Source of the DNA: an uncultured Eubacteriales bacterium
Lineage (GTDB): Bacteria > Bacillota > Clostridia > Lachnospirales > Bianqueaceae
NCBI GenBank assembly: GCA_902783575.1
Contig: CACZRP010000001.1
Span: 1-33,492 of the forward strand
Direction: 5' to 3'
DNA: 33,492 nt
How positions within the stretch are numbered: the stretch's first letter is position 1; each line of letters begins with the position of its first letter. The translations under genes and the position numbers were made by a program. Of this stretch, positions 16,510 through 24,778 are shown piece by piece. The notes under the pieces are model-generated. The model had not been told where the DNA came from and searched no databases. It saw only the letters and a program-made list of their open reading frames with translations.

Positions 16510-17160
16510 TCAGTTTCCCCGGTTATCGGTATCGCTGACCACCAGTCCGAGAGCCGTCGCGTTGATCGCCAGAGAAAGTCTGTTCTTGAAGCCGGATTTA
16601 TCCATGAGATTCTGGATATGCCGCTTCACCGTATTAACGGAAATGAACAGCTTCCTGGCGATTTCTTCGTTAGTGGCGCCGGAGGTCAGCTCCCGTAGCA
16701 CATCCAGCTCCCTTTCCGTCAGGTCGCTGCGGGTGACCTTGCCGAACTGCACCTCGGGAGGATCAGAAGGATAGACTTTCTCTCCCTGCATGGTTCTGTC
16801 CATGATTTCAATCAGTGGTTCTTCGCTGTATTCCTTGTACCAGAAGCTGTCCACCCCGATCTGCCTGGCCCTCTGCTCCCAGGAGGCCTCCGCCATGGAG
16901 GTAACCAGAATGATCCGGATCTTTGGATGGCTTTTCTTGATTTTTTCCGCCGCCTCCAGACCATCCATGCCATAGCGCATCATCACGTCCATGATCACCA
17001 GATCCACCGGATTCTGATCGCAGTAGGTCACCGCCAGCTCGGCCGCCGGCAGGGAACGCACCAGATCATATCTGATGGAGGTACGGATATGCATCTCAAA
17101 AAAGCCTCTGGCCACATTCTGGTCATCCACCACGATCACTTTGATTTTTTGCTGATCCAT
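16510..17160 (-). CDS. LuxR/NarL-type response regulator
   Basis: A 216-residue response regulator. The receiver domain spans about residues 5-125, with acidic residues D12 and D13 and the phospho-acceptor D58 in LVIMDVMM. A LuxR-type helix-turn-helix follows (about 145-205), with [36 protein letters not shown]. The start has GGGAGGT upstream. It follows the histidine kinase gene by 30 bases, so it is the output protein of that kinase. Target promoters are not known; the nearby DegT/radical SAM and tldD operons are candidates only by position. Confidence 0.93.
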   Translation of the reverse strand: MDQQKIKVIVVDDQNVARGFFEMHIRTSIRYDLVRSLPAAELAVTYCDQNPVDLVIMDVMMRYGMDGLEAAEKIKKSHPKIRIILVTSMAEASWEQRARQIGVDSFWYKEYSEEPLIEIMDRTMQGEKVYPSDPPEVQFGKVTRSDLTERELDVLRELTSGATNEEIARKLFISVNTVKRHIQNLMDKSGFKNRLSLAINATALGLVVSDTDNRGN

Positions 17161-17190
17161 TGTCCCTGACCTCCCGGATTTCTCCTCTGA

Positions 17191-18465
17191 TCATTCGATA
17201 GCTGCTGTCTCGGAGGGCAGCAGAATAATCACCTCAAAAACAGGCGCCGCCTGGACTCTCATCTGTCCCGAGAGCTCCTCTGTCATTTTTCTGAGGCTTA
17301 AAAGCCCACCGGTTTCCCTGACCGCGCCTTCAAAAGTCCGGCCGTTATTGCGGAAACAGATTTCCATCTCTTCCTTTCCCGGAGTGATGCTCACCGTCAG
17401 TTCATCCCCATCGCCGTGCTTAACGGTGTTGGCGGCGCATTCCCGGATGGCATAGCCCGTCAGCTCCCTGACCCGCTGGGTCAGCGGCACCTGGCCGTGG
17501 ATGACCACCTTCACGCCGATGGCCTCGGCCCTGCGGATTCCTTCACCCAGCGGATCCGATCCCATGTCATCCTCCTGGGCCTCCCTCAGCAGAAACAGGT
17601 TGGTCTGCCGGAGCATTTCCAGCAGCGCCCGCTTATCCACATTCTCCGGATGGGAGAAATAATAGCCGGCGGTCAGCAGCACATGACCCACCTGGTCGTG
17701 GACGGTGCGCCGGGCATTCAGAATCTCCTCCGAGCGGATCATTTCCGCGGAAAGCTGCTGATATTTTTTCATCCGGCTCTGATATTCCCTCAGATGCCGG
17801 TTTTTTTCTCTCAGTTCATCGCGGATCCGGTACTGATCGCTGACATCCGTCAGGATGAGCTGCTGGTAATCCTGCCCTTCCACATGAATCAGGGAACGGA
17901 CAAACTGCAGCGTGCTGTTTTCTTCCCTGACGATAATTCTGTCCTGGTTTTCCTCTCCCAGCCCGGCCAGAGCCTCCCAGAACCGGTTCAGATTTACCAG
18001 ATGCTGACCCAGCAGGCGGACAGAGGCTTCATCCATCTTCATGTTGGTCATCCGGACCTGTCCCTCCGCGGTTCCGAAGCAGACACCCACCGGCAGCAGA
18101 TCAAAGGCTTCCTTCAGGGCTGTATCTAAAACGTGGTTCCGGCTGTAGATATACACATCCGCGGTATAGGCGATCACCAGCCCCAGATGAATGAGGGCGG
18201 CCGCCGCAAAGAACATCAGGCTTCTTCCCCTCAGATATTCAATCCAGGAAATTCTTGTCAGCTGCGGCTTCCAGAGAATATCCAGGCCGACGCACAGAAC
18301 CAGGCACAGGCTGATGAACAGCGCTGTTCTCAGAAACAGCGTTCCAGCGCTTCTTTTCATGCGGTAAGCCAGGATCAGAAGATAAAGCTCCGCCAGAAAG
18401 ATCAGAATGATGCAGAAAATCATGGGAGCTCCCAGCGGGGACGTAAGGGATTGAGTCATCATCAT
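17191..18465 (-). CDS. membrane sensor histidine kinase (NarL-partner type)
   Basis: A 424-residue kinase with three likely membrane helices (about 15-33, 42-62, 82-105), a PAS-like linker region (about 110-210), a short coiled coil (about 213-245) and a C-terminal kinase core. The phospho-acceptor is probably H256 in RRTVHDQVGH. The ATP-binding part has an N box around N346 (RECAANTVKHGDGDE), a FRNNGR turn and a glycine-containing GGLLSLRKM segment. It overlaps the upstream membrane protein gene as ATGA and lies just before the response regulator. It begins with three consecutive ATG codons, so the exact start is uncertain by one or two residues; GGAGGG lies upstream. Confidence 0.9.
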   Translation of the reverse strand: MMMTQSLTSPLGAPMIFCIILIFLAELYLLILAYRMKRSAGTLFLRTALFISLCLVLCVGLDILWKPQLTRISWIEYLRGRSLMFFAAAALIHLGLVIAYTADVYIYSRNHVLDTALKEAFDLLPVGVCFGTAEGQVRMTNMKMDEASVRLLGQHLVNLNRFWEALAGLGEENQDRIIVREENSTLQFVRSLIHVEGQDYQQLILTDVSDQYRIRDELREKNRHLREYQSRMKKYQQLSAEMIRSEEILNARRTVHDQVGHVLLTAGYYFSHPENVDKRALLEMLRQTNLFLLREAQEDDMGSDPLGEGIRRAEAIGVKVVIHGQVPLTQRVRELTGYAIRECAANTVKHGDGDELTVSITPGKEEMEICFRNNGRTFEGAVRETGGLLSLRKMTEELSGQMRVQAAPVFEVIILLPSETAAIE

Positions 18466-20087
18466 GGATCAGCCCTCCATCCTCCGCTGCCCCTGGCGGT
18501 GATAAACAGGATATGGTCCTCCAGCAGCGCTTCTGTGGGCAGCGGCGTCTGCGGCACCTTGATCAGTTCCTCCACTCCGCAGGAAATGCGCAGCATATCT
18601 TCGGTCAGCACCACCATCATCTGAGAGGTCTGGTCGAGAAGAGACTCCAGCACCGTTTCAAAGGTATCATACAGACAAAGGGCCATCTTTGAGGACATCT
18701 CCCCTCTGACCCGGTAATCCACAGAAATAGCCGTCCCGGTTTTCCGGACATACCGGGCTGATTCCTCCAGCGCCAGCTGCAGCTCCCGGTGATCCATCCG
18801 GGGATGTTCGCCCGCCAGAAGAAAGAGATTGGTTTTTCTTTTGACATAGGCGTTCAGAATGGAAACCATGGCGATTTTCCTGTCGAAATCCGCCGAGGAG
18901 ACATCCGCCGAGTCCAGAATCTGCTGAATCTTCTGCTGGGCCGGCAGCAGCTCCGCGGCCACCCGGGAATAAATCCTGGCCCGGTAGGCAACCCGTTCCT
19001 GCTTCTCCGCCAGTTCATTTTCCGCCCGGATGAGATCATTCTCCTGCTCCAGCGTTTCCCCGATCTCAGAAAGCTGCTGATTCATCAGGAAGATATCACT
19101 CTGGTCCTCCGTCCAGAAGACATAGCCTCCCGTCACGCTTTTCCCGGCCAGCTTATTGGTTCCTTCAATGTATACAGGCTCCTTCAGTGCGCCGAGAAGT
19201 TCCTTCGGCCCTGCATTTAGGTTCCAGACGGTGCTGTACCTGGGCTGAAAAATCCTGTCCGTAATCAGCATCGGCAGGCTCATGCTTTCATAGAACTCCT
19301 GATAATGGATATTATGGGGAATCAGGCGCTGCTGAATACAGATTTCCCAGATCAGCATCATACTGAAAACATGGATCTCATAAACCTCGAAGGGCTTCTT
19401 GATGCCATAACTGGAAAAAACGCCTCTCAAAACCTGGAGCAGCAGATAAAGCAGCACGCTCAGCACCAGAAACAGGATGCTTTTGCGGCTGCGGCTGATG
19501 GCAAAGGACCGGAACATGACAAAAAGCCCATAGACAAATTCAGCGGCAATCACCGCATACATCAGATAGAAGCAGATTCCATAGCCGTAGCTTCCATCGA
19601 CAGAGATCTCCCCGCTCGAAAGCGGGTGGAAGAACAGATGATGCAGGTCATTGGTCAGCATCAGCACCATCAGCAAAACTACGGGCAGGGTCAGCATATA
19701 GAATACGCCTCTTTTTCCTGATTTCAGGGAATACTCCCGGCAGGACAGGGCAAAAAGCATGGGAATCATCATCATGGGGAGGTAGCTGCCGAACCAGAGA
19801 TAGCGAGCCTGCGGCGTAGTCTCGAAGAACAGACGATATTTCACCGTGCGGATTAAAATCATCAGAAGCATGCAGACGGCCGCCAGGATGCTGTAGGTTC
19901 TGGCCCGGTTGGGCAATAGACGGATCTGAAGGGAGATCATCCAGAAAAAGATCAGTCCGAAATAGATCACTGTCACCAGGAGAAACAGGAAGGAAGAAAG
20001 AAACCGGGGGGACACCAGATTGTCCACGACATGCATCAGCCCTGCAAAGGCTAGAATAATCATGAATATAACGACATTTCGGTTCAT
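18462..20087 (-). CDS. 7TM-type sensor protein with degenerate kinase-like C-terminus
   Basis: A 541-residue protein. The first 255 residues hold seven or eight hydrophobic helices, resembling the N-terminal 7TM sensor region of some Gram-positive histidine kinases. A PAS-like stretch (about 265-340) and a coiled coil (about 340-400) follow. The C-terminus (about 405-530) is spaced like a kinase core, but I cannot find a phospho-acceptor histidine motif, an N box asparagine or a glycine-rich ATP lid. The segment ALCLYDTFETVLESLLDQ lines up in position with the N box of the adjacent kinase but lacks its key residues. It overlaps that kinase gene by 4 bases. I infer a pseudokinase or ligand-sensing subunit that works with the kinase. 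Confidence 0.8.
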   Translation of the reverse strand: MNRNVVIFMIILAFAGLMHVVDNLVSPRFLSSFLFLLVTVIYFGLIFFWMISLQIRLLPNRARTYSILAAVCMLLMILIRTVKYRLFFETTPQARYLWFGSYLPMMMIPMLFALSCREYSLKSGKRGVFYMLTLPVVLLMVLMLTNDLHHLFFHPLSSGEISVDGSYGYGICFYLMYAVIAAEFVYGLFVMFRSFAISRSRKSILFLVLSVLLYLLLQVLRGVFSSYGIKKPFEVYEIHVFSMMLIWEICIQQRLIPHNIHYQEFYESMSLPMLITDRIFQPRYSTVWNLNAGPKELLGALKEPVYIEGTNKLAGKSVTGGYVFWTEDQSDIFLMNQQLSEIGETLEQENDLIRAENELAEKQERVAYRARIYSRVAAELLPAQQKIQQILDSADVSSADFDRKIAMVSILNAYVKRKTNLFLLAGEHPRMDHRELQLALEESARYVRKTGTAISVDYRVRGEMSSKMALCLYDTFETVLESLLDQTSQMMVVLTEDMLRISCGVEELIKVPQTPLPTEALLEDHILFITARGSGGWRADP

Positions 20088-20133
20088 TCTGCTTTTCCTC
20101 CCCTCTGCTGGTTTTCCGTCAGTTTCATCTTAG

Positions 20134-20164
20134 CATAAAAAGAAGGGACAAACAATTGTCCCTT
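20134..20164 (-). terminator. Rho-independent terminator of the Gfo/Idh/MocA gene
   Basis: A 9-bp perfect stem AAGGGACAA / TTGTCCCTT (20143-20151 with 20156-20164) and a 4-base loop are followed on the minus strand by TTCTTTTTATG. It lies 30 bases beyond the oxidoreductase stop codon and separates it from the sensor operon downstream. The promoter of that operon is not clear; a weak TTGTTT -17- TAAGAT pair overlaps this terminator. Confidence 0.8.
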
Positions 20165-20193
20165 CAGGTGATCTTGTGTGAAATTGTATGAGA

Positions 20194-21324
20194 TCAGGCT
20201 TCGAATTTGACGGTTTCGCCGGTCTCGTAGGACTTGAAGCAGGCTTCCATCACCCGCAGCACTCTCAGGGCGTGCTCCTGGGTAACAATCTGCTCCGCGT
20301 CGCCGGTGCAGGTCTCGGCGAAGTTCCGGTACAGAGCGTTATGATCAAACTCGAATCTGGGAAGAGGCAGCTCTTCCACAGACTTGCCATGCTCACGGGG
20401 TGCCATGGTCTTGGTCAGGCCGGCGCCGGCCAGGATGGGGGTGGTATCCTTCTCATCCCAGGAGGTCAGACGCACCATGCGGCCCTCCAGCTTCCAGTTG
20501 AGAATTTCGGCAGAACCCATGTCGCCGTAAACGCACCACAGAGGCTCGTTGACAAAGTGGCAGGTTCCCACTTCCAGGTTGACCCTCAGACCGCTCTCGA
20601 AGGTCAGGGTCACCTGAATGCCGTCATCGCACTCGGGATTGGTGATATAGGAAAGGTCGCAGTAAATCTTAGTGATCTTCTCCGGAACCATCTTGACGAT
20701 ACGGTCAATGATATGAACACCCCAGTCCAGCATCATGCCGCCGCCATAGGCCTTGACACCGCGCCAGTCGCCGGGGATGCCGCGGGAACCCATGATCTTG
20801 CATTTGATGTTGAAGACGTTGCCAACAAGCTTCTCTTCATAAATCTTCTTGACAATCAGGAAATCCTCATCCCATTCACGGTTCTGACGGGGATAGAAAA
20901 CCTTGCCGGTCTCCCTGGAAACCGCCATAACCTCCAGCAGCTCGTCGGAGGACAGCATGACAGGCTTTTCGCAGAGCACATGCTTGCCGGCTCTCATGGC
21001 CTGGATGGATTCCTCCTTGTGCAGGTGGTTGGGGGTGGCCACCAGGATGGCGTCCACGGTGGGATCATCCAGCATATCCTGGTAGGTCTCATAGACCTTC
21101 ATGCCTCTTTCCCGGGCCCACTGCTGACGCTCCGGCTTAATATCCATAATTCCAGCCAGCTCCAGCAGCTTGGAAATATCCGTGGTTGCGGGAGAATCAA
21201 ATCCGGGAACCTGTGCGTTGTTGCCATTCCAGATGGCGTTACCGGTGCCGCTCTGGATCGCGATGGCGTGTCCTCCGCCCATGCCTCCGCAGCCCACAAT
21301 ACCGATTCTGATCTTCTTAGCCAT
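20194..21324 (-). CDS. Gfo/Idh/MocA-family NAD(P)-dependent oxidoreductase
   Basis: A 376-residue dehydrogenase-like protein. The N-terminal Rossmann fold carries GIVGCGGMGGGH (about 8-19) for NAD(P), and the family lysine is in the HVLCEKPV motif near residue 115. The C-terminal alpha/beta domain contains GGMMLDWGVHIIDR near 210, with the Asp-x-x-x-His pair typical of sugar-oxidising members. These enzymes act on inositol, glucose derivatives or amino sugars; the exact substrate cannot be told. The start is preceded by AAAGGAAA. It has a separate promoter just upstream and a terminator just downstream, so it may be monocistronic although it sits after GH32 in the same direction. Confidence 0.9.
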   Translation of the reverse strand: MAKKIRIGIVGCGGMGGGHAIAIQSGTGNAIWNGNNAQVPGFDSPATTDISKLLELAGIMDIKPERQQWARERGMKVYETYQDMLDDPTVDAILVATPNHLHKEESIQAMRAGKHVLCEKPVMLSSDELLEVMAVSRETGKVFYPRQNREWDEDFLIVKKIYEEKLVGNVFNIKCKIMGSRGIPGDWRGVKAYGGGMMLDWGVHIIDRIVKMVPEKITKIYCDLSYITNPECDDGIQVTLTFESGLRVNLEVGTCHFVNEPLWCVYGDMGSAEILNWKLEGRMVRLTSWDEKDTTPILAGAGLTKTMAPREHGKSVEELPLPRFEFDHNALYRNFAETCTGDAEQIVTQEHALRVLRVMEACFKSYETGETVKFEA

Positions 21325-21351
21325 AATCTATTCTTTCCTTTCAGGTGAGAT

Positions 21352-21376
21352 AAAAAAGACTTTTTAAACAGTCTTT
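21352..21376 (-). terminator. A/T-rich hairpin with T run after the GH32 gene
   Basis: On the minus strand AAAGACT (21376-21370) pairs with AGTCTTT (21361-21355) around an 8-base loop and is followed by TTT. The 7-bp stem is AT-rich, so it would be a weak terminator for transcription reading through from GH32. Its 5' arm lies at the predicted start site of the oxidoreductase promoter, so new transcripts from that promoter would lack that arm. Confidence 0.5.
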
Positions 21377-21405
21377 AATATATATTGAACTCGCCTAAAA
21401 GTCAA
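21377..21405 (-). promoter_or_regulatory. sigma-A-like promoter of the Gfo/Idh/MocA gene
   Basis: On the minus strand TTGACT (21405-21400, 5 of 6 matches) is followed by 17 bases and TATATT (21382-21377, 5 of 6). It begins directly after the GH32 stop codon and lies about 50 bases before the oxidoreductase start codon. Confidence 0.7.
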
Positions 21406-21407
21406 GA

Positions 21408-22478
21408 CTATATTTCGTTAATTATCAATTTTGTTCCGTCCAGGGAGGTTTTCTCCTCAATGCCGTGATCGAGAACAATTTCAAACCCGTCCTGCTGATG
21501 AATCACTGCCTCGGAATCTGCTCCGCTTTCCTGAAGAAGGATTTCCCGGACGCTCTCAGGCAGCTTCTGGGTCAGCACACAGGCTCCGTCCCTGATGACC
21601 AGTCCCAGTACCCGGGGCAGGGAAAGCATCCCTGTAAACTGATTCTGCCGGCATTCGGTTCTCAGCCAGGAAAGGCTGATCACCTCTTTTCCGGTGCCGC
21701 TGAATGTCTGGGCCGCATAGGGAAGCTTCGTCTCATAGGCCTTCCTTCGGGGCTGCGTCTGGGTAAAGATGTAACCGTCAAACTCTCCCACATAGTAGGA
21801 GCCGTCTCCGGCCCAGAAGACCCATTTTTTCTCATCGGTCCCCTCCACCGGCAGCTCAAAAAGGTCCGGACACTCAAAGGCCCCCTCCAGCTCGAATTTC
21901 GCCGAGAGTTCAAAATGCAGCAGGTCTTTGGAACGGAACACCGCCACATCGTGGTTTTCGATCCAAAGCACCATAATATAAGCTCCGGAAGGCTCGTGAT
22001 AAAACACCTTCGGATCCCGGTTGGAAATGGCCAGGGATTCCAGTACGGGCTTTCCGGTTTTCACCAGCGTCATCCCTCCGTCCAGACTGTAGGCGCAGCG
22101 GATGGAAAACCAGTCCTGCTCTTCCATGGGTTTGCCCTTCTTCGGCTCCGGCGCCACGGTATAGAAGAAGATCAGCGCGTCCCTGGGCAGGCCCAGAAGC
22201 CCCTGCTCGTTGATGATGCCGCAGCCGGAAAACATGGTGCCGAACTCATCGGGAAACAGCACCGGCTCCAGTTTCTCAAAATGCACCAGGTCCCGGGTGC
22301 GCTGATGGCCCCAGGTCATATTGCCCCAGACCACATCCTTCGGATTGTGCTGATAATAAACCTCATAAATCCCATCATGAAAAACCAGTCCATTGGGATC
22401 GTTGATCCATCCATACTCCGCCGTCATATGCCACCGGGGTCTGTTCACCTGATTATTGCCCATCTTTCCCTCACTCAT
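21408..22478 (-). CDS. glycoside hydrolase family 32 (fructosidase-like), short form
   Basis: A GH32 enzyme that should release fructose from sucrose or fructans. The three catalytic motifs are intact: nucleophile D27 in WINDPNG, transition-state stabiliser D155 in RDPK and acid/base E202 in ECPD. The protein is 356 residues, whereas family members usually have about 450-500 because of a C-terminal beta sandwich. Here only the propeller and a short start of that sandwich are encoded. No signal peptide is seen, so it is cytoplasmic. The first ATG overlaps the M20 gene by 8 bases and has no clear binding site; the ATG at 22463 has GAGGG a few bases upstream and may be the real start. It is odd as the last gene of a lysine-type operon. 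Confidence 0.88.
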   Translation of the reverse strand: MSEGKMGNNQVNRPRWHMTAEYGWINDPNGLVFHDGIYEVYYQHNPKDVVWGNMTWGHQRTRDLVHFEKLEPVLFPDEFGTMFSGCGIINEQGLLGLPRDALIFFYTVAPEPKKGKPMEEQDWFSIRCAYSLDGGMTLVKTGKPVLESLAISNRDPKVFYHEPSGAYIMVLWIENHDVAVFRSKDLLHFELSAKFELEGAFECPDLFELPVEGTDEKKWVFWAGDGSYYVGEFDGYIFTQTQPRRKAYETKLPYAAQTFSGTGKEVISLSWLRTECRQNQFTGMLSLPRVLGLVIRDGACVLTQKLPESVREILLQESGADSEAVIHQQDGFEIVLDHGIEEKTSLDGTKLIINEI

Positions 22479-23628
22479 GTTTTTGTATCAAATAATTCCA
22501 TACCACCGCGGCATGCAGAGCCGCGCCCACCGGGACAGCCTCTTCCGCCGGGAGGAAATGATCCGAATGCAGCGGATAGGAGCTACCTGCTCCGATGTGA
22601 TAGAAGCAGCCCGCCGCCTCATCCACAAAATATCCGAAATCCTCGGAAATCATTTTCGGCTCCGTGATCAGCCGGACGCACTCATCCCCCAGAAGATTAC
22701 GGGCAGTTTTCTCCGCCAGGGCGGTTTCGGGATCCGTATTCACAATCCCGCCGTAGCTGGGACTGATTTCAATTTCCGTTCTGGTGCCCCAGGCCTCGGA
22801 GGTCTCTTCGATGGTCCGGATGAGGGCTTTCTTCATGGCCTTCCGGTTGTCCGGCCCCAGAGTGCGCAGTATGCCGGAGAAAACAGCTTCATCCGCTAAA
22901 ATATTTCTGGCGGTGCCGGAATGAAGAACCCCCACCGTCACCACACTGCGGTCCGGAAGAAACTGCTCCGGAAGCTTCAGCAGCTTCTGCACCATCTCTG
23001 TGGCCGCCCCCAAAGCATCAATGCCCAGCTCCCGGGTGGCTCCGTGGGCGCTTTTCCCGTGAACGGTCACATCATAAATATCGGAGGCCGCATAAAACTT
23101 GCCGTACCGGATTCCCACGCTGCCGGCGGGAATCAGGGGATCCACATGGGCGCCGAACACTGTCTGAACGCCCTCCATGCAGCCTTCGGCAATCATTCTT
23201 CGGGCGCCGCCCCGCTCCTCTTCATCGGGCTGGAAGAAGAAACGGACTTCTCCCCTCAGTTCCTGCCGATGAGAGGAGAGAATTTTCGCTGCCCCTAAAA
23301 GGGCCGTGGTATGCACATCATGACCGCAGGCATGCATCACGCCGGGAACCTCCGAAGCAAAAGAGCAGCCGGTGGCCTCCTGTACCGGGAGAGCATCCAT
23401 GTCGGCTCTCAGGGCCGCCACGGGACCGTCCATTCCGCCCTTCAGGGTTCCGATGATGGCCGTGCCCAGAATCCGCCGGGTTTCAATGCCCAGCTTGTTC
23501 AGGTACGCCTCCACCAGGGCGCTGGTCTTAAATTCCTGATTGCCCAGCTCCGGATGCCGGTGAATGGTCTTTCTGATTTCGGAAAGCTCCCCGGAGATTT
23601 CCTGCGCTTCTTTCAAAAAATCAATCAT
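22471..23628 (-). CDS. M20 family metallopeptidase, probable N-acetyldiaminopimelate deacetylase
   Basis: A 385-residue M20D amidohydrolase with metal-binding candidates C101 and H103 in MHACGHDVHT, E136/E137 in QPDEEERGG, and H161 in FGAHVDP. Family members remove acyl groups from N-acyl amino acids. Its neighbours dapH, a PLP aminotransferase and a lysA-like decarboxylase suggest it releases acetate from N-acetyl-LL-diaminopimelate, like the Bacillus enzyme next to dapH. A hippurate- or indoleacetyl-amino-acid hydrolase-like role cannot be excluded from sequence alone. It overlaps the aminotransferase gene by 8 bases and GH32 by 8 bases, with poor binding sites of its own, so translation is probably coupled. 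Confidence 0.85.
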   Translation of the reverse strand: MIDFLKEAQEISGELSEIRKTIHRHPELGNQEFKTSALVEAYLNKLGIETRRILGTAIIGTLKGGMDGPVAALRADMDALPVQEATGCSFASEVPGVMHACGHDVHTTALLGAAKILSSHRQELRGEVRFFFQPDEEERGGARRMIAEGCMEGVQTVFGAHVDPLIPAGSVGIRYGKFYAASDIYDVTVHGKSAHGATRELGIDALGAATEMVQKLLKLPEQFLPDRSVVTVGVLHSGTARNILADEAVFSGILRTLGPDNRKAMKKALIRTIEETSEAWGTRTEIEISPSYGGIVNTDPETALAEKTARNLLGDECVRLITEPKMISEDFGYFVDEAAGCFYHIGAGSSYPLHSDHFLPAEEAVPVGAALHAAVVWNYLIQKHE

Positions 23629-24778
23629 GGCTCATGGTCTCTTTTCTGTTTCTGATCCACCGCTCCATGCGGCTTAGTCCCTCTTCCAGATCCTCCATGG
23701 AGGCGCCGCAGCTGATGCGGATAAAGCCCTCGGCTCCGAAGCAGAACCCGGGTGTCACCGCCACCTTGGCCTCCCGGATCAGCCGCCGGGCCAGCTCCGC
23801 GCTGTCAAGGCCAAGCTCCTTCACCGAGGGAAATACATAAAAGGCTCCCTGGGGCTTCACATAGGAAAGACCCATGGCCTTCAGGCGTCCGCAGACATAA
23901 TCCCTTCTCTTCCGGTAGGTTTCCCTCATCTCCGAGGGGTCCCAGGAAAGGGCTTCCATGCAGGCCTTCTGGAAAGGGGCCGGCGTGGAAACCACAGAAA
24001 ACTGATGGATCAGCTCCAGCCGCTCCATGACTTCCCGGTCAGCGGCCAGATAGCCCATCCTCCAGCCCGTCATGGCATAGGGCTTGGAAAAGCTCTGGAT
24101 CAGCAGCAGCTGTTTTCTCAGGTCCCGGTATTCCATAAAGCTGTGATAGTCTTCGGTATAAACCAGCTGCCGGTACACATCATCGCAGAGGATAAAAACC
24201 GGCTTATCCTTCACCAGTTCATGCACGTTGTCCAGGCTTTCCCTGGTATAGACACAGCCGGTGGGATTGTTGGGGGAATTCAGCAGAATGGCCTTGGTGC
24301 GGGGCGTCATGGCCTGCTCCAGGGTCTCCCGGCTCAGCTGGAATCCGTCCTTGGAGGTATCCAGCAGCACCGGCACCGCCCGGCACAGCTTAACAATCTC
24401 TTCATAAAGCACAAAGGCTGGTGCCGGGATGATCACCTCATCTCCCGGATTGAGAATGCCGAAAAAAGCGATAAACAGAGCCTCGGTGGCCCCCACGGTG
24501 ACCAGAATCTCCTCCGGCTGAAAATCCATGCCATAGCTGTGGTTTTCAAAATCCGCAATGGCCCGGCGAAGCTCCGGGATTCCCTGATTGGGGATATAAT
24601 GAGTTTCATGGTTATCCAGGGCTGCCTTGGCGGCCTCCCTCACCGGCTCCGGGGTGTCGAAATCCGGCTCCCCCAGCGTCAGTTTGATGCATCCGGGCAC
24701 GGTGCCCGCCAGGGCAGTAAACTCCCGGATGGCGGAACGTCTGGAGCTGTACAGGGCTTCATTCAGATATGCCTTCAT
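23621..24778 (-). CDS. class I/II PLP aminotransferase, probable N-acetyl-LL-diaminopimelate aminotransferase
   Basis: A 385-residue fold-type I aminotransferase. The PLP lysine is K232 in SFSKPYAMTGWRMGY, and NSPNNPTG (about 167-174) is the usual loop. The C-terminal arginine that binds the substrate carboxylate is in FIRISCGAS. It resembles PatA-type enzymes, which in the acetylase lysine pathway convert N-acetyl-2-amino-6-oxopimelate to N-acetyl-LL-diaminopimelate. The family also includes aspartate and aromatic aminotransferases, so the specific role rests on the operon: lysA-like gene upstream (ATGA overlap), M20 deacetylase downstream (8-base overlap) and dapH at the head. Confidence 0.88.
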   Translation of the reverse strand: MKAYLNEALYSSRRSAIREFTALAGTVPGCIKLTLGEPDFDTPEPVREAAKAALDNHETHYIPNQGIPELRRAIADFENHSYGMDFQPEEILVTVGATEALFIAFFGILNPGDEVIIPAPAFVLYEEIVKLCRAVPVLLDTSKDGFQLSRETLEQAMTPRTKAILLNSPNNPTGCVYTRESLDNVHELVKDKPVFILCDDVYRQLVYTEDYHSFMEYRDLRKQLLLIQSFSKPYAMTGWRMGYLAADREVMERLELIHQFSVVSTPAPFQKACMEALSWDPSEMRETYRKRRDYVCGRLKAMGLSYVKPQGAFYVFPSVKELGLDSAELARRLIREAKVAVTPGFCFGAEGFIRISCGASMEDLEEGLSRMERWIRNRKETMSHD

